Shown piece by piece: positions 1 through 20,965 of a stretch of 64,000 nt of DNA (within the stretch, counting starts at the first letter, position 1; each line of letters begins with the position of its first letter). Origin of the DNA: Coturnix japonica (Eukaryota > Chordata > Aves > Galliformes > Phasianidae); NCBI RefSeq assembly GCF_001577835.2, contig NC_029527.1, positions 9,144,094 to 9,208,093 of the forward strand, given 5' to 3'. Position numbers and translations under genes: made by a program. The notes below the pieces were generated by a model that was not told the origin of the DNA, searched no databases, and saw only the letters and a program-made list of their open reading frames with translations.

Positions 1-3000
1 ACCTTTAAGTGACATTTTTAGATGTTAAAAGTACAAACTTTACCACACTTCTTTTTTTTGGCCTAATACTGAGGCCTTAAACCTTGAGGCTCCTGTGCCT
101 GATGGAATTCTTGTAACATACACTTGTGTATCATATAAAGATACCACCCTGTTTCTCTTATGTATTCTTACTCTAGTTGTTTATTAAGAATGATGAGCAC
201 GTCTTTTCAACATGCCATTGAACAATGTGTCTTTATTTGGGGAAGAGTGAGCTGTGAGGGTGGGGGGGTCGTTAAACAAAGATCAGTATGCAAACTGGTT
301 GTTTTCATCCCTGTTTGTGCTTTCCAGCTTGAGTCTGCTGGACTTCTTTCACCCTGACAAATTAGGAAGGTAGAAGGGGATTAAATTCTATTAAAGGACC
401 TGGCTGTCTGCTGATGGAAGCTTGGTATCAGGCTAGGAACATGGATCTGTGAGACCAGATCAGGCTGTCAGTCTGTCCTAAATGTTCTGTGGCTAGCCTG
501 TGAGGCTTCACTCCTAGGCAAATCCCCCTCTCCCTGCCTTTACAAACACGCCATAGCAACTGTGTCAGAGGGAAAAGGGCCTTCCAGGGCATTCTGGGAG
601 CAGCTTGTGGCTTACTCCTGCCATGTAACAGCTTCTTCAGAGTTTAACACAGCTGTGTAGCTTCTGTCATCATTCATGATCATAAACCCCAACCATGTAG
701 CCTTGCCTTCCTGCATCTTCAATAGCTGCTGTATTCTATATTATTAACAAATAGTCTGCTCTTTTGAAGCCAGTGGGTAGCCAGCTGTGCTTGAAATGGG
801 AGATCACTCTAGCCAGGCTTGTGATTTGTGCCATCAGCTTCTTGGATGCAGAGAGGTGACTCTGTTTCTTGAACTTGTCTTACCTGCTTTTCCATCTCCT
901 GTCCCTTCCCTGTTCCAAGATACATGGATAGATATCTACTTATATATGTATTACAATAAAAGAACTTGTTTACAGGCAAGCAACTTTTTTGAAGCTTCTG
1001 TTGGCCAACACTTGTTTGTATTGAGAAGGAAGATTTGCCGTCTCCATTGGATGTGTAAATCTGCACATAGAATGAGAATAGGAATAATGTTGTCTACTTC
1101 TGTGCTCTTGATCCTTGTAGAGGTGTGTGGCCCTAGCGAGACTTCAGGCCTCTGATGCTTCATGTTGGCAGTGTCCATGAGAAAGCAGATGTGCTCGAAT
1201 TGGTTGTATGATTAGTTTGTTCCCTGTATAGGACTCTGCGCTTAAGGAAGTGCAGAGAGGTAAGGTAGCCACTCACTTATTACTGATACCTGCACTCTAA
1301 CATAGACTTACTTATAGCTTAGTTTCTCACCTCAGAGTTATGCAAGGGGAAAATAACATTGGGTTGGTGTCCACATCCTGGTGGGTAAGTTGGGAAGATG
1401 GTGTCTGGATGGTGTGTCATGTTGACAGCATCTACCTTCAGTGAAATTCAGCCATTGGGAGCCAGCAGCTGCCTCCTGGTAAGGCAGCTGTCAGGATTGC
1501 TAGTGCCATTTCAGCTGTCAGAAGCCTATAATCCCTTTACCATACTGTAGCTACTTAATGGCCCTAACTCAAGTATTTAAGGATGTGGTGAGGGGCCTGC
1601 TCCCACTGTTTCAAACAGGTGGGAGTGGTTGTTGTTGAGGATGCTGCACGGGCTTGCACAGAGCAGACTTCCCATTCTTTTGGGCAGCTTGCCCTATCTT
1701 CAGAAGAGAGACACAGTGATGTGAGAGAAACTGCAGATTGACCGCTTGTGCTCAAGTCCTGGTGTGTGCTCTGCAATAGTGCATGTGAAACTAGCTCCAG
1801 CATGCCTGCACTCGTGTGAGCCTGCTGCTTGCTCTGTCTCCATCAGAAATGCAGTGGGTATTTGAGTCATCTGCCGGGTACTAAGTGTGCAAACCACTTC
1901 ATTAAGTGGCTTTGAGAGTCACTTTACTCTAAAAATTGCCAGAAGCTGCAATAACTTAAGAGAGTATCAGGGCGATTTCAGGTTAGAGATGAACAGATAA
2001 TTCAGCTGAAGTTTCAGGAGAAACAAAATTCCACATTACCTAAAAATAAAAAATCCTAGACGGTGTGTTCTCCTGACTGCCCTTAAGAGCACAATGATCT
2101 GAAGTCTTGGTAAGAGAAGAGTTCTCCTTGGCCTTGGACTATACAGCTTAAGAGCGAAGGAACTTGTCTGTGCTGAGCTGTGGAGCTCTCCTAGCGATTG
2201 GTTGTGTTCTGACAGACTGAAGTGTTTCCATTACTTTCTTGTTGTTTGGACATATATAAGAGATGAACTTGCTGACTTAGTAGTGGACTGCTGTACTGTT
2301 CTGTACCGTCTCATCAGAATGTCCACTGTGTTAATTCATTCCCTATTTTCAGAGACAATCGATATACTGTGACTTAAGGATTATTTTTCTGGGCCTGGCT
2401 TCTAGTCTGGCTCTCTGGAGCTAGTTTAAAAGGTACAGTATTTCTGGAATATAAATACTATGTTCTTTGATAGTAAAGAACAGTATCTGCTCCCTTGTAG
2501 GGGCTCATAGGAAGGCGTGCACAGAGTGGCACAGTGCTGTGGCGTGGGGTTGCTATCCAAGTTCTGGGAGGTGTTCCCAGTCAAACATGTAAAATAGCTT
2601 TTTAACACTTTCCTATAACCAGCTTGTTTGCTGCTTAAAGGGCATTCCACCTAAGCTCCAAGAGTGCCAAACTGCTAGCTCTTGTACGCGTGTATATATT
2701 AAATGAGAACTCTCCATGCCCTATGCCTTGTTTGAGGCAGGCTGAAAATGCATCAATCTTTAAATAACTAAAGCTGAGGAAGTCGAGCTAGAAGACCCTG
2801 CATTGTTGGTTTTGAATTATGCCCATCTTGTCTCTCTGATATGAAAGGAACTGTAGAAGGCAGAGTATGACTGACTATTGTAAAGCACCTCACACTCTGA
2901 CATTAGGCTCATGTATTGTCCTACCTCTTGACACTAATAGCATTGCTTTCTTAAAGAACACTGTAGCCTCTCTTACACACTTGTCTGTGGCAGCATTAGA

Positions 3001-4483
3001 TTTTCATTTACTTTCAAAAGTTCAAGTATTTCCTTTAAGCAGTAATGGCTGAAACGGCAGAGAACAGACGAGAGAGGGGTTCTTTACCTTTGCTTGAAGT
3101 GGTGAGTGAAAGGAACAGTCTAAAAGTGGCCTAAAATGGCACTTGTCTGATGGCTGCTTCAGAGATTTCTTTGGTTTCTGAAGTAGATCCTGCTTTGGGC
3201 CAATGAAAAAGACTTAATCTGATCCCTAAATAAGAATCCACTTCCGCGCTGTTGCTCTTAGGGCAGAATTAAAGTCTTTTCTCAGCTGCATCAGGGCTAC
3301 TAACTGCCTCGGCGTGCTTAGAATGAATCAGGCCATCTTCAGGCCTCCTGCACAGTGGTAAGAACAGCTTCAAAAATGGCAGAAATGAGCCCTCTGAGCT
3401 TAAATGCAGTGCAGCCTTCCTGATACTGCAGTCGCTCATCTTCTTGCTGGTCTGAGTGCTGCTGGATGCTAACGGACTCTGCATTGTCATCTGATTTTAA
3501 TAGTGACTTACTTGCAATTAGTGTTTGGGCTCTTAAATCACTGTTACAGAGGGATGTAAACTGTCTTCCACCCTATATGGGACTCTTCTTCCCATCTTCT
3601 TGCTGGAGCTGCTCCTCTCAAGTACTACAGGGAACGTACCTTATCCAGTTGTTTCAGCCTGTTCTGTCTCACTCGTGCCAATGCATAGGAAACAGCCCTC
3701 AGCTGCTGGCAGTGCTAAGTTGAGCATCTTCCTCCCTTAACAAGCATCTTCAGTTTTCTTCCAGAAGTTTCACAGACCCGCTGCCTCCAGTCTGTGCAGC
3801 GGCTGCTGAGTCCCCTCCCCGTCAGTTCCCCTCTGCTGTGTGGCTGAAGCTCAGCTCTCAGCACTGCGGCCGCTTTCCCTGTAATAACCTTGTGCATGGC
3901 AGCGAGTTTGCCTGCTTCTGTTCTTGTTTGAGCTCATCGGGATGGGGAGGCAGATCGAACCCACTTACAGCAGCAATAAACCGCGTCTAGATCTCAAGAG
4001 GGAACTGCAGGAGAGAACGAGGTGGAGAGGATGTCTGAGAAAGGCAGGGTCCATTTGCAGCCCAGAGCCTCGCTTGATAATGAGTGTGCAGCCTATATGC
4101 AAAATACGTCTTGTCTGTCCCTCCCATGTTGACCCTGATCTAAACAGCACATGTGATTGGCATCCTGCAAAGTGACCTTCAGAACTCTCCAGTAGCTTTG
4201 CCCCGTGAGTAACTCACACTACAAATCATTTTAAAGAGATGCACTCAACTATTTTTTTAATTTAATTTTACTCTTATATTCTCTGCTCTTTGTAATCTGC
4301 TTGGAAATAAAATGTTTTTCCCTGCAGCCTTTTGTTGTAGTCTCTTTGAGAACCATCTTTGCTGAGTGTTTCTTTTGGAACAGAGGTTTGACCTATTTAC
4401 GGCCATGCCTGTGCTGCAGTAGCACTTGAGATCAGCGTGTGCCTCTCAGGTAGGCTTTGCTAGCACTGTTCTTTAAGATCAGA
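1..4483 (+). other. Non-coding stretch, probable 3' UTR of an upstream gene (QRICH1 by synteny)
   Basis: I see no exon with good coding content on either strand here; the open frames are short and resemble no family I know. AATAAA signals on the + strand lie at 955-960, 3975-3980 and 4306-4311, the last followed by T-rich and GT-rich sequence that could serve as a downstream element. In the human order QRICH1 lies next to IMPDH2 on the same strand, so its 3' end would be expected exactly here. The assignment is inference: the CDS end of such a gene is not in the window, and this could also hold an intron. AU-rich sequence at 4249-4275 fits a 3' UTR end. Confidence 0.4.
4306..4311 (+). terminator. 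Candidate poly(A) signal of the upstream gene
   Basis: AATAAA preceded by a T-rich run and followed within 40 bases by T-rich and TTGTTGTAG-type sequence. It is the last such signal before the CR1 copy and the IMPDH2 promoter, so it is the best candidate for the distal 3' end of the gene to the left. Confidence 0.45.
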
Positions 4484-4800
4484 ACCATAGAACGGCTCAG
4501 GAGGGGAAATTAAAGCCCTCAGAGCTCCAACCCTGTGCCATGGGCTGGTTGATCCCACCAGCTCAGGCTGCCCAGGGCCCCATCCTCAGCAATGGGTATC
4601 CACGGCAATGGGCAGCCGTGCCACTGCCTCACCGCCCTCTGAGTGCAGAATTTCTTCCTAACATCTCACCTAAATCTGCCCTTTTAGTCTGAAGCCATTC
4701 CCCCTTGTCCTGTCACTCCGTGTCCCTGTAAGAAGCCGGTCCCCCTCCTACATGTGCACACTTTAAGGTGCTGGAAGCCCACACTGAGCTCTCCCCGCGG
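4484..4800 (-). mobile_element. CR1 LINE 3' fragment
   Basis: The left end, near ACCATAGAACGG, matches the reverse complement of the bird CR1 3' terminus (repeats of ATTCTATGAT type). It is followed by the CR1 tail text in reverse: CTCCAACCC, CTGCCCAGGGCC, TTTCTTCCTAACATCT, CCCTTGTCCTGTC. The element is 5'-truncated, as nearly all CR1 copies are, and lies in minus orientation. It stops where the GC-rich IMPDH2 promoter begins, so it bounds that promoter on the upstream side. Confidence 0.85.
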
Positions 4801-5001
4801 CCTTCAGCTCCCCAGCTGCAGGACTCCAGCTCCCTCCGCCCTTGGAGCAGAGCTACGCCCCCCGGTGTCACGGCCCGTTACGTCACGGCGCGTTGCGTTC
4901 CGTGCGTGCAGGCCGCGCTCTCGCTGCCGTGTGGGCGGTGCCGTATGATCCCTGCCGGCCGCCGTAGGGCCGCGTGTGCGGGCGGGGCGGCGCGGGGCGG
5001 C
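4801..5001 (+). promoter_or_regulatory. IMPDH2: IMPDH2 promoter and 5' UTR (CpG island)
   Basis: GC-rich, CpG-rich and TATA-less, ending at the IMPDH2 start codon. A TTACGTCA element, close to a CRE/ATF site, is at 4878-4885, and GGGCGG-type Sp1 boxes sit at about 4980-5000. Paired CRE-like elements are known for the human IMPDH2 promoter; here I see one clear copy. The transcription start probably lies near 4920-4970, but nothing fixes it. Confidence 0.7.
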
Positions 5002-16004
<11,003 letters not shown>

Positions 16005-16220
16005 AGGAGGCCCCTCTATGTTTCGTTGTGCCACTTGGCCTCACGCTACCCCCGATGGGAGCTGCTCATGCTGCAGAAGTGCCATTTCTCTGTGGGCTGC
16101 CTGGAGCTCCCTGTATCTGTTGGCTGCTTCATCTCCACCTTTGAGGGTCCACCAGCCCCCCAGGAGCCATGTGCTGCTGGGCTGCTGCCTGGAGCCTCGT
16201 ATGTGTTGGCTGTGTTTTAC

Positions 16221-16226
16221 AATAAA
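16221..16226 (+). terminator. IMPDH2: IMPDH2 poly(A) signal
   Basis: AATAAA 217 bases after the IMPDH2 stop codon, followed by a GT-rich stretch (TTGGTGTGTTCAG). It gives a 3' UTR of about 230 bases, in keeping with the short 3' UTR of the mammalian gene. Confidence 0.85.
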
Positions 16227-16244
16227 AGAGGAAAAGAGGCGTAG

Positions 16245-17320
16245 TTGGTGTGTTCAGTTATAAGTGGGGCTCCCACTGCTCCAGTTTCACTGAGAAGTGC
16301 TGGATCTTACACTGTGCTTCACGGCCACCAGGGGAGCGGATGGCCACAAAAGGGGCTGCATGTTGGGGAGAAGGAACAGCCCTTGCAAGTGAGTGTTCTA
16401 CGGTAAGGCAGTTTGTTAGCAAACCAACCTGGCACCGGCAGAAAACAAGTGGCCCCTGGGCAGGAAAACAAACGTGTATCACCGTCAGCCGCTGTGAGGA
16501 GCTGCCAGAGGCAGCAGTTTGCTGGTGCAGGGACAAACATGTAGGTGCTTGTACATGTGTACGCAGACAGGTATGGACCTGAGTGAGCACATTGTCCTCC
16601 CCGTGTTTTTGCATGCTTGGTGCTCTACAACAAAGTATTTCTCTCTGTGGCCTCCCCTAAACATCCCGTCACCTCCCCCCTGCAGGCCCTGCCTGCACCC
16701 CAAGCACCAGCCCTGGGGGCTGCCATGGGAGCACACAGCACTGCAGTGTTTGCAGGGGCGGAACAAGCTGCTTGTTTCCTGGAAGGGACGCAATGAACTC
16801 AAACATGAGCTCACAACCAAACAACAGCTTGTGAGCTGATGAATGCTGCAGAGGTTTGCTTTTCTGCATGACTGCCTCCTGAAACAACCCCTGCCTGGCC
16901 AGGATGGCTTGCAGCACAGCCCTGCATCAGCACCCTGCCCCAACACTGCCCCTGCATTATAAGTGTGCATTCACCAACAGTGCTTCTGCTGCTAACGTTG
17001 CCTGAAAAATACACAGCTCTGTAGCACGGTGATGTCCAATTTGATTTACATATGCTAAAACCAGAGCCTGGAATTACATGGCAGCCGTATCAGTGCCAAG
17101 CATTCATTGACCTGCAGGGAGGAGGGCGAGCATCACAGCATCGTGCAGCAGCTCGGGGCTCAGCAGGGAGCCACAAAGCCCACAAAACCTGGGGCAGGTG
17201 AGAAGCAGCCCTGACACCTCACACCCAGCCCGAACTGCTGCAGCCCCTGCCCAGCTCTGCAGGGTGCTGAGCACCTCGAGCCTAACAAACAGCCCATCAT
17301 TGCTGAGCGTTAACCACTCC
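16245..17320. other. Intergenic stretch between the IMPDH2 and NDUFAF3 3' ends
   Basis: Between the IMPDH2 poly(A) site and the NDUFAF3 stop codon I see no exon, hairpin or known repeat. Open frames here (for example 16485-16970 on the minus strand) have no recognisable motif and are probably chance. The two genes converge across this gap. Confidence 0.6.
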
Positions 17321-17338
17321 GTGACTGCTTCGTACTTC

Positions 17339-17346
17339 TGATTTAT
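17339..17346 (-). terminator. NDUFAF3: Possible NDUFAF3 poly(A) signal (variant)
   Basis: Downstream of the NDUFAF3 stop on the minus strand the only close match to a poly(A) signal is CATAAA (reverse complement of TTTATG), about 185 bases past the stop. No canonical AATAAA is seen between here and IMPDH2, so the real 3' end is uncertain. Confidence 0.35.
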
Positions 17347-17528
17347 GTGTATTCTCCTCGCGCAGCCCCCAAGCCCGGCCGTGCGGCAGCTCACAGCCCA
17401 CAGCCGAGAGGCGGCGCTCAGCCAGCAGCCGGGCTCCCACCGTCCATCCTGCAGCGTTTCTTCACCTTCAGCAGCGGCGCTCGGCGTGGGGCAGCCCCGG
17501 CGCTGCGGGTGAACGAGGGCAGAGCGGC

Positions 17529-18447
17529 TCAGTCCGTGGCAGCGGGCAGCGCCGGGAGCCCCGTGTAGATGCCCCGCGGGGGGATGAGCCCGGCGGCCGT
17601 CAGGCGCTTCTCGCTTGTCAGGAAGTTGAAGGTGGCACACGCGTTCGGCTGCGAAGGAGAGGGACCGTGCAACGGGTCATTGCGGGGACGGGGACGGCAG
17701 TGACGGGGAGGGGCCCCAACTCACCGTGTCCTGCACCTCCACGGCGATCCCGCACAGCCGCATCTGCCTCAGCACCGCGGGATGGAGCTGCTCCACTCTG
17801 TCCCCCGTGCCCAGCACCAGGATCTCTGCAACGGGGCACGGAGGTGGCCCCGGAGCCCGGAGGGAGCCCCGAGCGGAGGGCTCCCATCCCCACCCCATCC
17901 CATCCCCACCCCATCCATCCATCCCATCCCATCCCATCCCATCCCACCCCGTGTCCCGGGCCGTACCGATCCGCGGCTCCAGCAGCCGGAACAGCGCCAG
18001 GCTCTGCGGCGAGATGTCGCGGTGCGATCCGACCTGCGGGCAGCGCTGCTCAGCGGGGCGGCCCGGCCCCGTCCCGTCCCGTCCGGTCCCGCACTCACGT
18101 TCCATTGCAGGATGGCTCGTGGCAGCACGGCGCACGGCCCGACCACGACGCTCCCGCTGATGCTGAACCCGCGGCAGCTGTAGCCCTCGATGAAGGCGCT
18201 GTTGGGGCTCTCGGGCTGCAGCACCGTCACCCTCGTCCTCTGGTACATCTCATCGTCCGACGGCGTCAGGCGGTGCCCGCGGCGCGGCGCCCTGCGGGAC
18301 CGGCAGCAGCTCAGCCCGGCGGGCCCGAACCGGGACCCCGCACCCCGCAATGCCGCCCGCATCCCGCATCCCGCCCCGCACAAACCCTGTCACGGCCCGC
18401 GGACCCGCTCGGCCCAGCCGTCGCAGCGCCGCCGCCGCCGCCGCCAT
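17529..18447 (-). CDS. NDUFAF3: NADH:ubiquinone oxidoreductase complex assembly factor 3
   Basis: Mitochondrial factor that, with NDUFAF4, assembles the Q module of respiratory complex I. Five coding exons on the minus strand, 5' to 3': 18386-18447, 18099-18291, 17967-18033, 17725-17825, 17529-17648. They total 543 nt, or 180 residues, near the usual 184. Diagnostic segments are RRGHRLTPSDDEMYQRTRV, GYSCRGFSISG, ILQWNVGSHRDISPQS, EILVLGTGDRVEQL, AVEVQDTPNACATFNFL and GLIPPRGVYTG, the MTH938/AAMDC-type fold. The start gives an Ala/Arg-rich leader (MAAAAAALRRLGRAG) that suits mitochondrial import. The exon 1 donor is uncertain: a second in-frame GT 42 bases on (exon end 18344) would lengthen the leader by 14 residues. 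Its neighbour DALRD3 points away from it, leaving a shared GC-rich region with the miRNAs. Confidence 0.95.
17880..17950. repeat. CCATCCCATC-type minisatellite inside NDUFAF3 intron 3
   Basis: Runs of CCCATC, CCCCATCC and CATCCATCC fill about half of the 141-base intron between exons 3 and 4. On the NDUFAF3 transcript strand this reads as repeated GGGATGG, a G-run array able to form a quadruplex. Confidence 0.85.
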
Positions 18448-18508
18448 GACTGAGCCGCTCCCGGAAGCGGCGCGCGGCCCCTCGTGGCGCCCCCTGGCGG
18501 CTGCGGCC

Positions 18509-18556
18509 GGTCCTACCGCCGGTCCTACCGCCGGTCCTACCGCCGGTCCTACCGCC
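18509..18556. repeat. 12-bp tandem repeat, four copies
   Basis: Four exact copies of GGTCCTACCGCC in the CpG island about 60 bases upstream of the NDUFAF3 start codon, where it could vary the NDUFAF3 promoter or 5' leader. Confidence 0.9.
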
Positions 18557-19105
18557 GCGCCCCGGCTCCGCGCGGGTTCGGGGCCGTGGGGCGCCCGCGG
18601 AGGCGGCGCGAGGGCGGCGGGACCGTGCCCCGCTCTGCCCGGTACCGCCGGCACCTGCCGGGTGCTCTCGGTGCGCCCCGAACCGTGACGGACGGACTCA
18701 GAGGGCGCACACGGGGGCGGCTCTGCGGGCGGCGCGGCCCCGCACCGTGGGGTCGGGGTCTCGCGGGGGCTTTGGCCCCTTACCGGGCCGCGGGGGGTTC
18801 CCGGAGCGGCGGCGGCTCCGCCGGTTCTGGGTCCGCCCGGGGCGGGTTTTGGCCCCGGCTGCGGAGCAAAACCGAAACCGGCAGCGTCGGGAAGGGGGAA
18901 GCGGGCGGCACCGCCGCCAAGGGGTGAACGCGGAGCCCCTCTCCGCACGGGGGGTCCCCCGGCCCCGCGCTGCCGCCGGGCACAACACGGAGCGGCCGCG
19001 CCGGAGCTGCGGGTGCCGCCGTGCGGAGGTGAGCGGCGTCGGGGCGGCCCCGCGGGGTCCCTCGTGGGCGGCCGAAAAACCGCGGCGCTGCACCACGGGG
19101 CCGCG

Positions 19106-19160
19106 GGAACGGGGCAGGAACGGGGCAGGAACGGGGCAGGAACGGGGCAGGAACGGGGCA
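19106..19160. repeat. 11-bp tandem repeat, five copies
   Basis: Five exact copies of GGAACGGGGCA in the CpG island. The G-runs could support quadruplex formation on the + strand. Confidence 0.9.
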
Positions 19161-19729
19161 ATGCCCCCGGGCTGCAGCCGTGCGAGCAGAGCCGTAACCC
19201 ACGCGTGGGCTGGGGGAGCCCCGCATCGACCCCGCGGCGCTGAGCCCGCACCGACGAGGGCTCCACGGTTCCCTCCTCTCTAAGGGCTCGGCGGGGAGCG
19301 GGGCCGTCGGGTGACTCGGAGGGGCACCCACGCTGTGCCACCCCCGGGCAGGTGCCGCGGGCAGCGCCGCCGTCGGACACCGGACACCGGACATGGGGCC
19401 GCTTCACCGCGGGGCCTCTCGCTCCCCGGCTGGGATTCCCCCGCCCGGCGGCGCACGGTTTCGATTCCCCGCGTGCTGAGCGCTGACACGGGACGGGCTT
19501 TGGGCGGCTGCTGCGCCGTGCCCATCCCCGGCACCCCCGGCGCAGGTGTCCTCCCTCCCTCGGGGCCGGCTCGGGTTTCCGGGGCCGCTCCGGTGGCACC
19601 GCACGCCGCAGCCCCACCGGGCTCCGCTGGGAGCCATTTCCTCGCGGCTCGCCCCGCGGCACCCGGTAAGTCGCCCGCTCCTCCTCGTCCCGTGGGTGGG
19701 CGGCAGCGGCCCCCGCGTCCGTCCGTGTG

Positions 19730-19818
19730 CAGCGCCGGTACGGGCAACGGAATCCCAAAAGCAGCTGTCCCCGCTGCGCCCAGCTGCCCTGGGATTTCGT
19801 TACCCGCTCCTCCGCCTC
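19730..19818 (+). ncRNA. MIR191: miR-191 precursor hairpin
   Basis: The 5p arm at 19745-19767 (starting CAACGGAATCCCAAAAGC) agrees over its whole length with the known miR-191-5p as I recall it. The 3p arm at about 19783-19804 (GCTGCCCTGGGATTTCGTTA) pairs back with it across a loop of about 15 bases and resembles miR-191-3p with a few changes. It lies on the DALRD3 strand, upstream of mir-425, as in mammals. Precursor ends are estimated from the pairing. About 65 bases upstream is the strong donor at 19665, so the hairpin is probably intronic. Confidence 0.93.
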
Positions 19819-20062
19819 AGCCGCCATTCACCGGAACGGAGCCGCCGCTCCGGCACCGTGGGCAGCAGCGCGGCTCAGCCCCACGCGCCACAGCCGGGGG
19901 TTCCCCGTGATGTCCCGCTCCTCACGGCAGCGGTTCCTACGGACGAGCCGTCGGGGTGCGGGGCCGCTCACGTTGAGCAACAAAGTTCTGCACCGGCTCC
20001 GCGCCACCGCCCGCCCGTGAAGCCCAGCAAGGGTGGGCAGCGGGTGGGCAGGATCCGGCCCT

Positions 20063-20064
<2 letters not shown>

Positions 20065-20104
<40 letters not shown>
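20065..20104. repeat. (GA)20 microsatellite next to mir-425
   Basis: An uninterrupted run of 20 GA units ending nine bases before the miR-425-5p start. Its last units can pair with CTCTTTC on the 3' side of the mir-425 hairpin, so the repeat forms part of the basal stem. Confidence 0.95.
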
Positions 20105-20105
<1 letters not shown>

Positions 20106-20187
20106 GGCTTTGGAATGACACGATCACTCCCGCTGAGCGCGCAGCCGAGCAGCCATCGGGGATGTCGTGTCTGCCCGAAGCTCTTTC
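20099..20187 (+). ncRNA. MIR425: miR-425 precursor hairpin
   Basis: The 5p arm at 20114-20136 starts AATGACACGATCACTCCCG and matches miR-425-5p except for one base near its 3' end (C for T). The seed is unchanged. The 3p arm at 20155-20176 (ATCGGGGATGTCGTGTCTGC) matches miR-425-3p with two changes, which keep pairing or leave wobbles. It sits about 370 bases after mir-191, on the same strand and in the same order as in mammals, so the two are probably processed from one primary transcript. The left base of the stem is supplied by the end of the GA repeat. Confidence 0.95.
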
Positions 20188-20604
20188 GGCACCTCTGAGC
20201 CCCCCCCCCCCGACGGGCTGTGCCGGGAGCGCCCTGCCCCCATTGCAACGAGCCGGGCGGGGCCGGGACCGACACGTGCTGGGCCGCAGTGAGGGACCGG
20301 GCCGACCCCGCTTTGACGGCCCCAGGCGGCAGCTCCGTGGGCCGCAGCACCCCGGGATCCCGGGCGGCTCCTGCCCTGCGGACAGTCAGCAGTTGGTCTG
20401 TGCGAGCAGCCGGTCTCAGATCACCTCTTGGCTGTGGGTGGTGCAGGGAGCTCCTCACACCTCGGGGCCGCCCCAAGGAGGGTCTGGGCCCCGCGGAGCA
20501 GCCGCCACGTGCCCGATGGTGCCGCGGGAGGGAACGCGAGCCCCGGGGGAACCGGTTTGTGGCTGCGGGCGGAGCGGCCGCCCCGCAAACAGGGAGGAGG
20601 AGCC

Positions 20605-20690
20605 GCACCGTGCTGCTCCGTGCCGCTCCGTGCCGTGTGCTGCCCCGTGCCGCTCCGTGCCGTACCGTGCCGTGTGCTGCACAGCGGAGC
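20605..20690. repeat. Degenerate CCGTGCCGCT-type tandem repeat
   Basis: Repeated CCGTGCCGCTCCGTGCCG and CGTGTGCTGC blocks in the GC-rich DALRD3 leader region. Simple imperfect repetition with no coding role seen. Confidence 0.7.
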
Positions 20691-20965
20691 GGGGCGAGCA
20701 CGGACACAGCACGTGGCCCCGCCGGGAGGAAGCGAAACCGAGAGCGGAACCGCAGCGCGGAGCGACACGGGCTGCACGGAGCTGTAACGGGGCAACGCTG
20801 ACCCCGTGCAGACACGTGCATTGGGCCCCATCCCCGCAGCACCGGGTCCTCGCTTCGGTTCGGGCCGGGGTACGACGGCACCGACCCGGGACACGGGGCC
20901 GTACCGGGACACGCGGCCTGCTCCCTCCCCTCCCGTCACCTCCACACACGGGCTGCTCCCCGCCC

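Larger units (their letters stand above)
18448..19664. promoter_or_regulatory. CpG island: NDUFAF3 promoter and likely start region of the miR-191/425-DALRD3 transcript
   Basis: Very GC-rich and CpG-dense, with no TATA. Next to the NDUFAF3 start codon an ETS-like CCGGAAGCGG occurs at about 18461-18471. Long open frames on both strands (one of 525 codons on the minus strand) are by-products of GC content. A strong donor, CCCG|GTAAGTCG, ends at 19665 on the + strand and may close a 5' non-coding exon of the transcript that carries mir-191 and mir-425 in its intron, as DALRD3 does in mammals. The exon start cannot be placed. Confidence 0.5.

Noticed and set aside
16485-16970. 161-codon minus-strand frame between IMPDH2 and NDUFAF3
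   Set aside because: Cys-rich by chance, no family resemblance, no promoter or splice context.
18250-19827. 525-codon minus-strand open frame
   Set aside because: Only its last part is real (NDUFAF3 exon 1, entered at the MAAAAAALRR start). The rest is CpG-island sequence without stops, low-complexity and with no domain.
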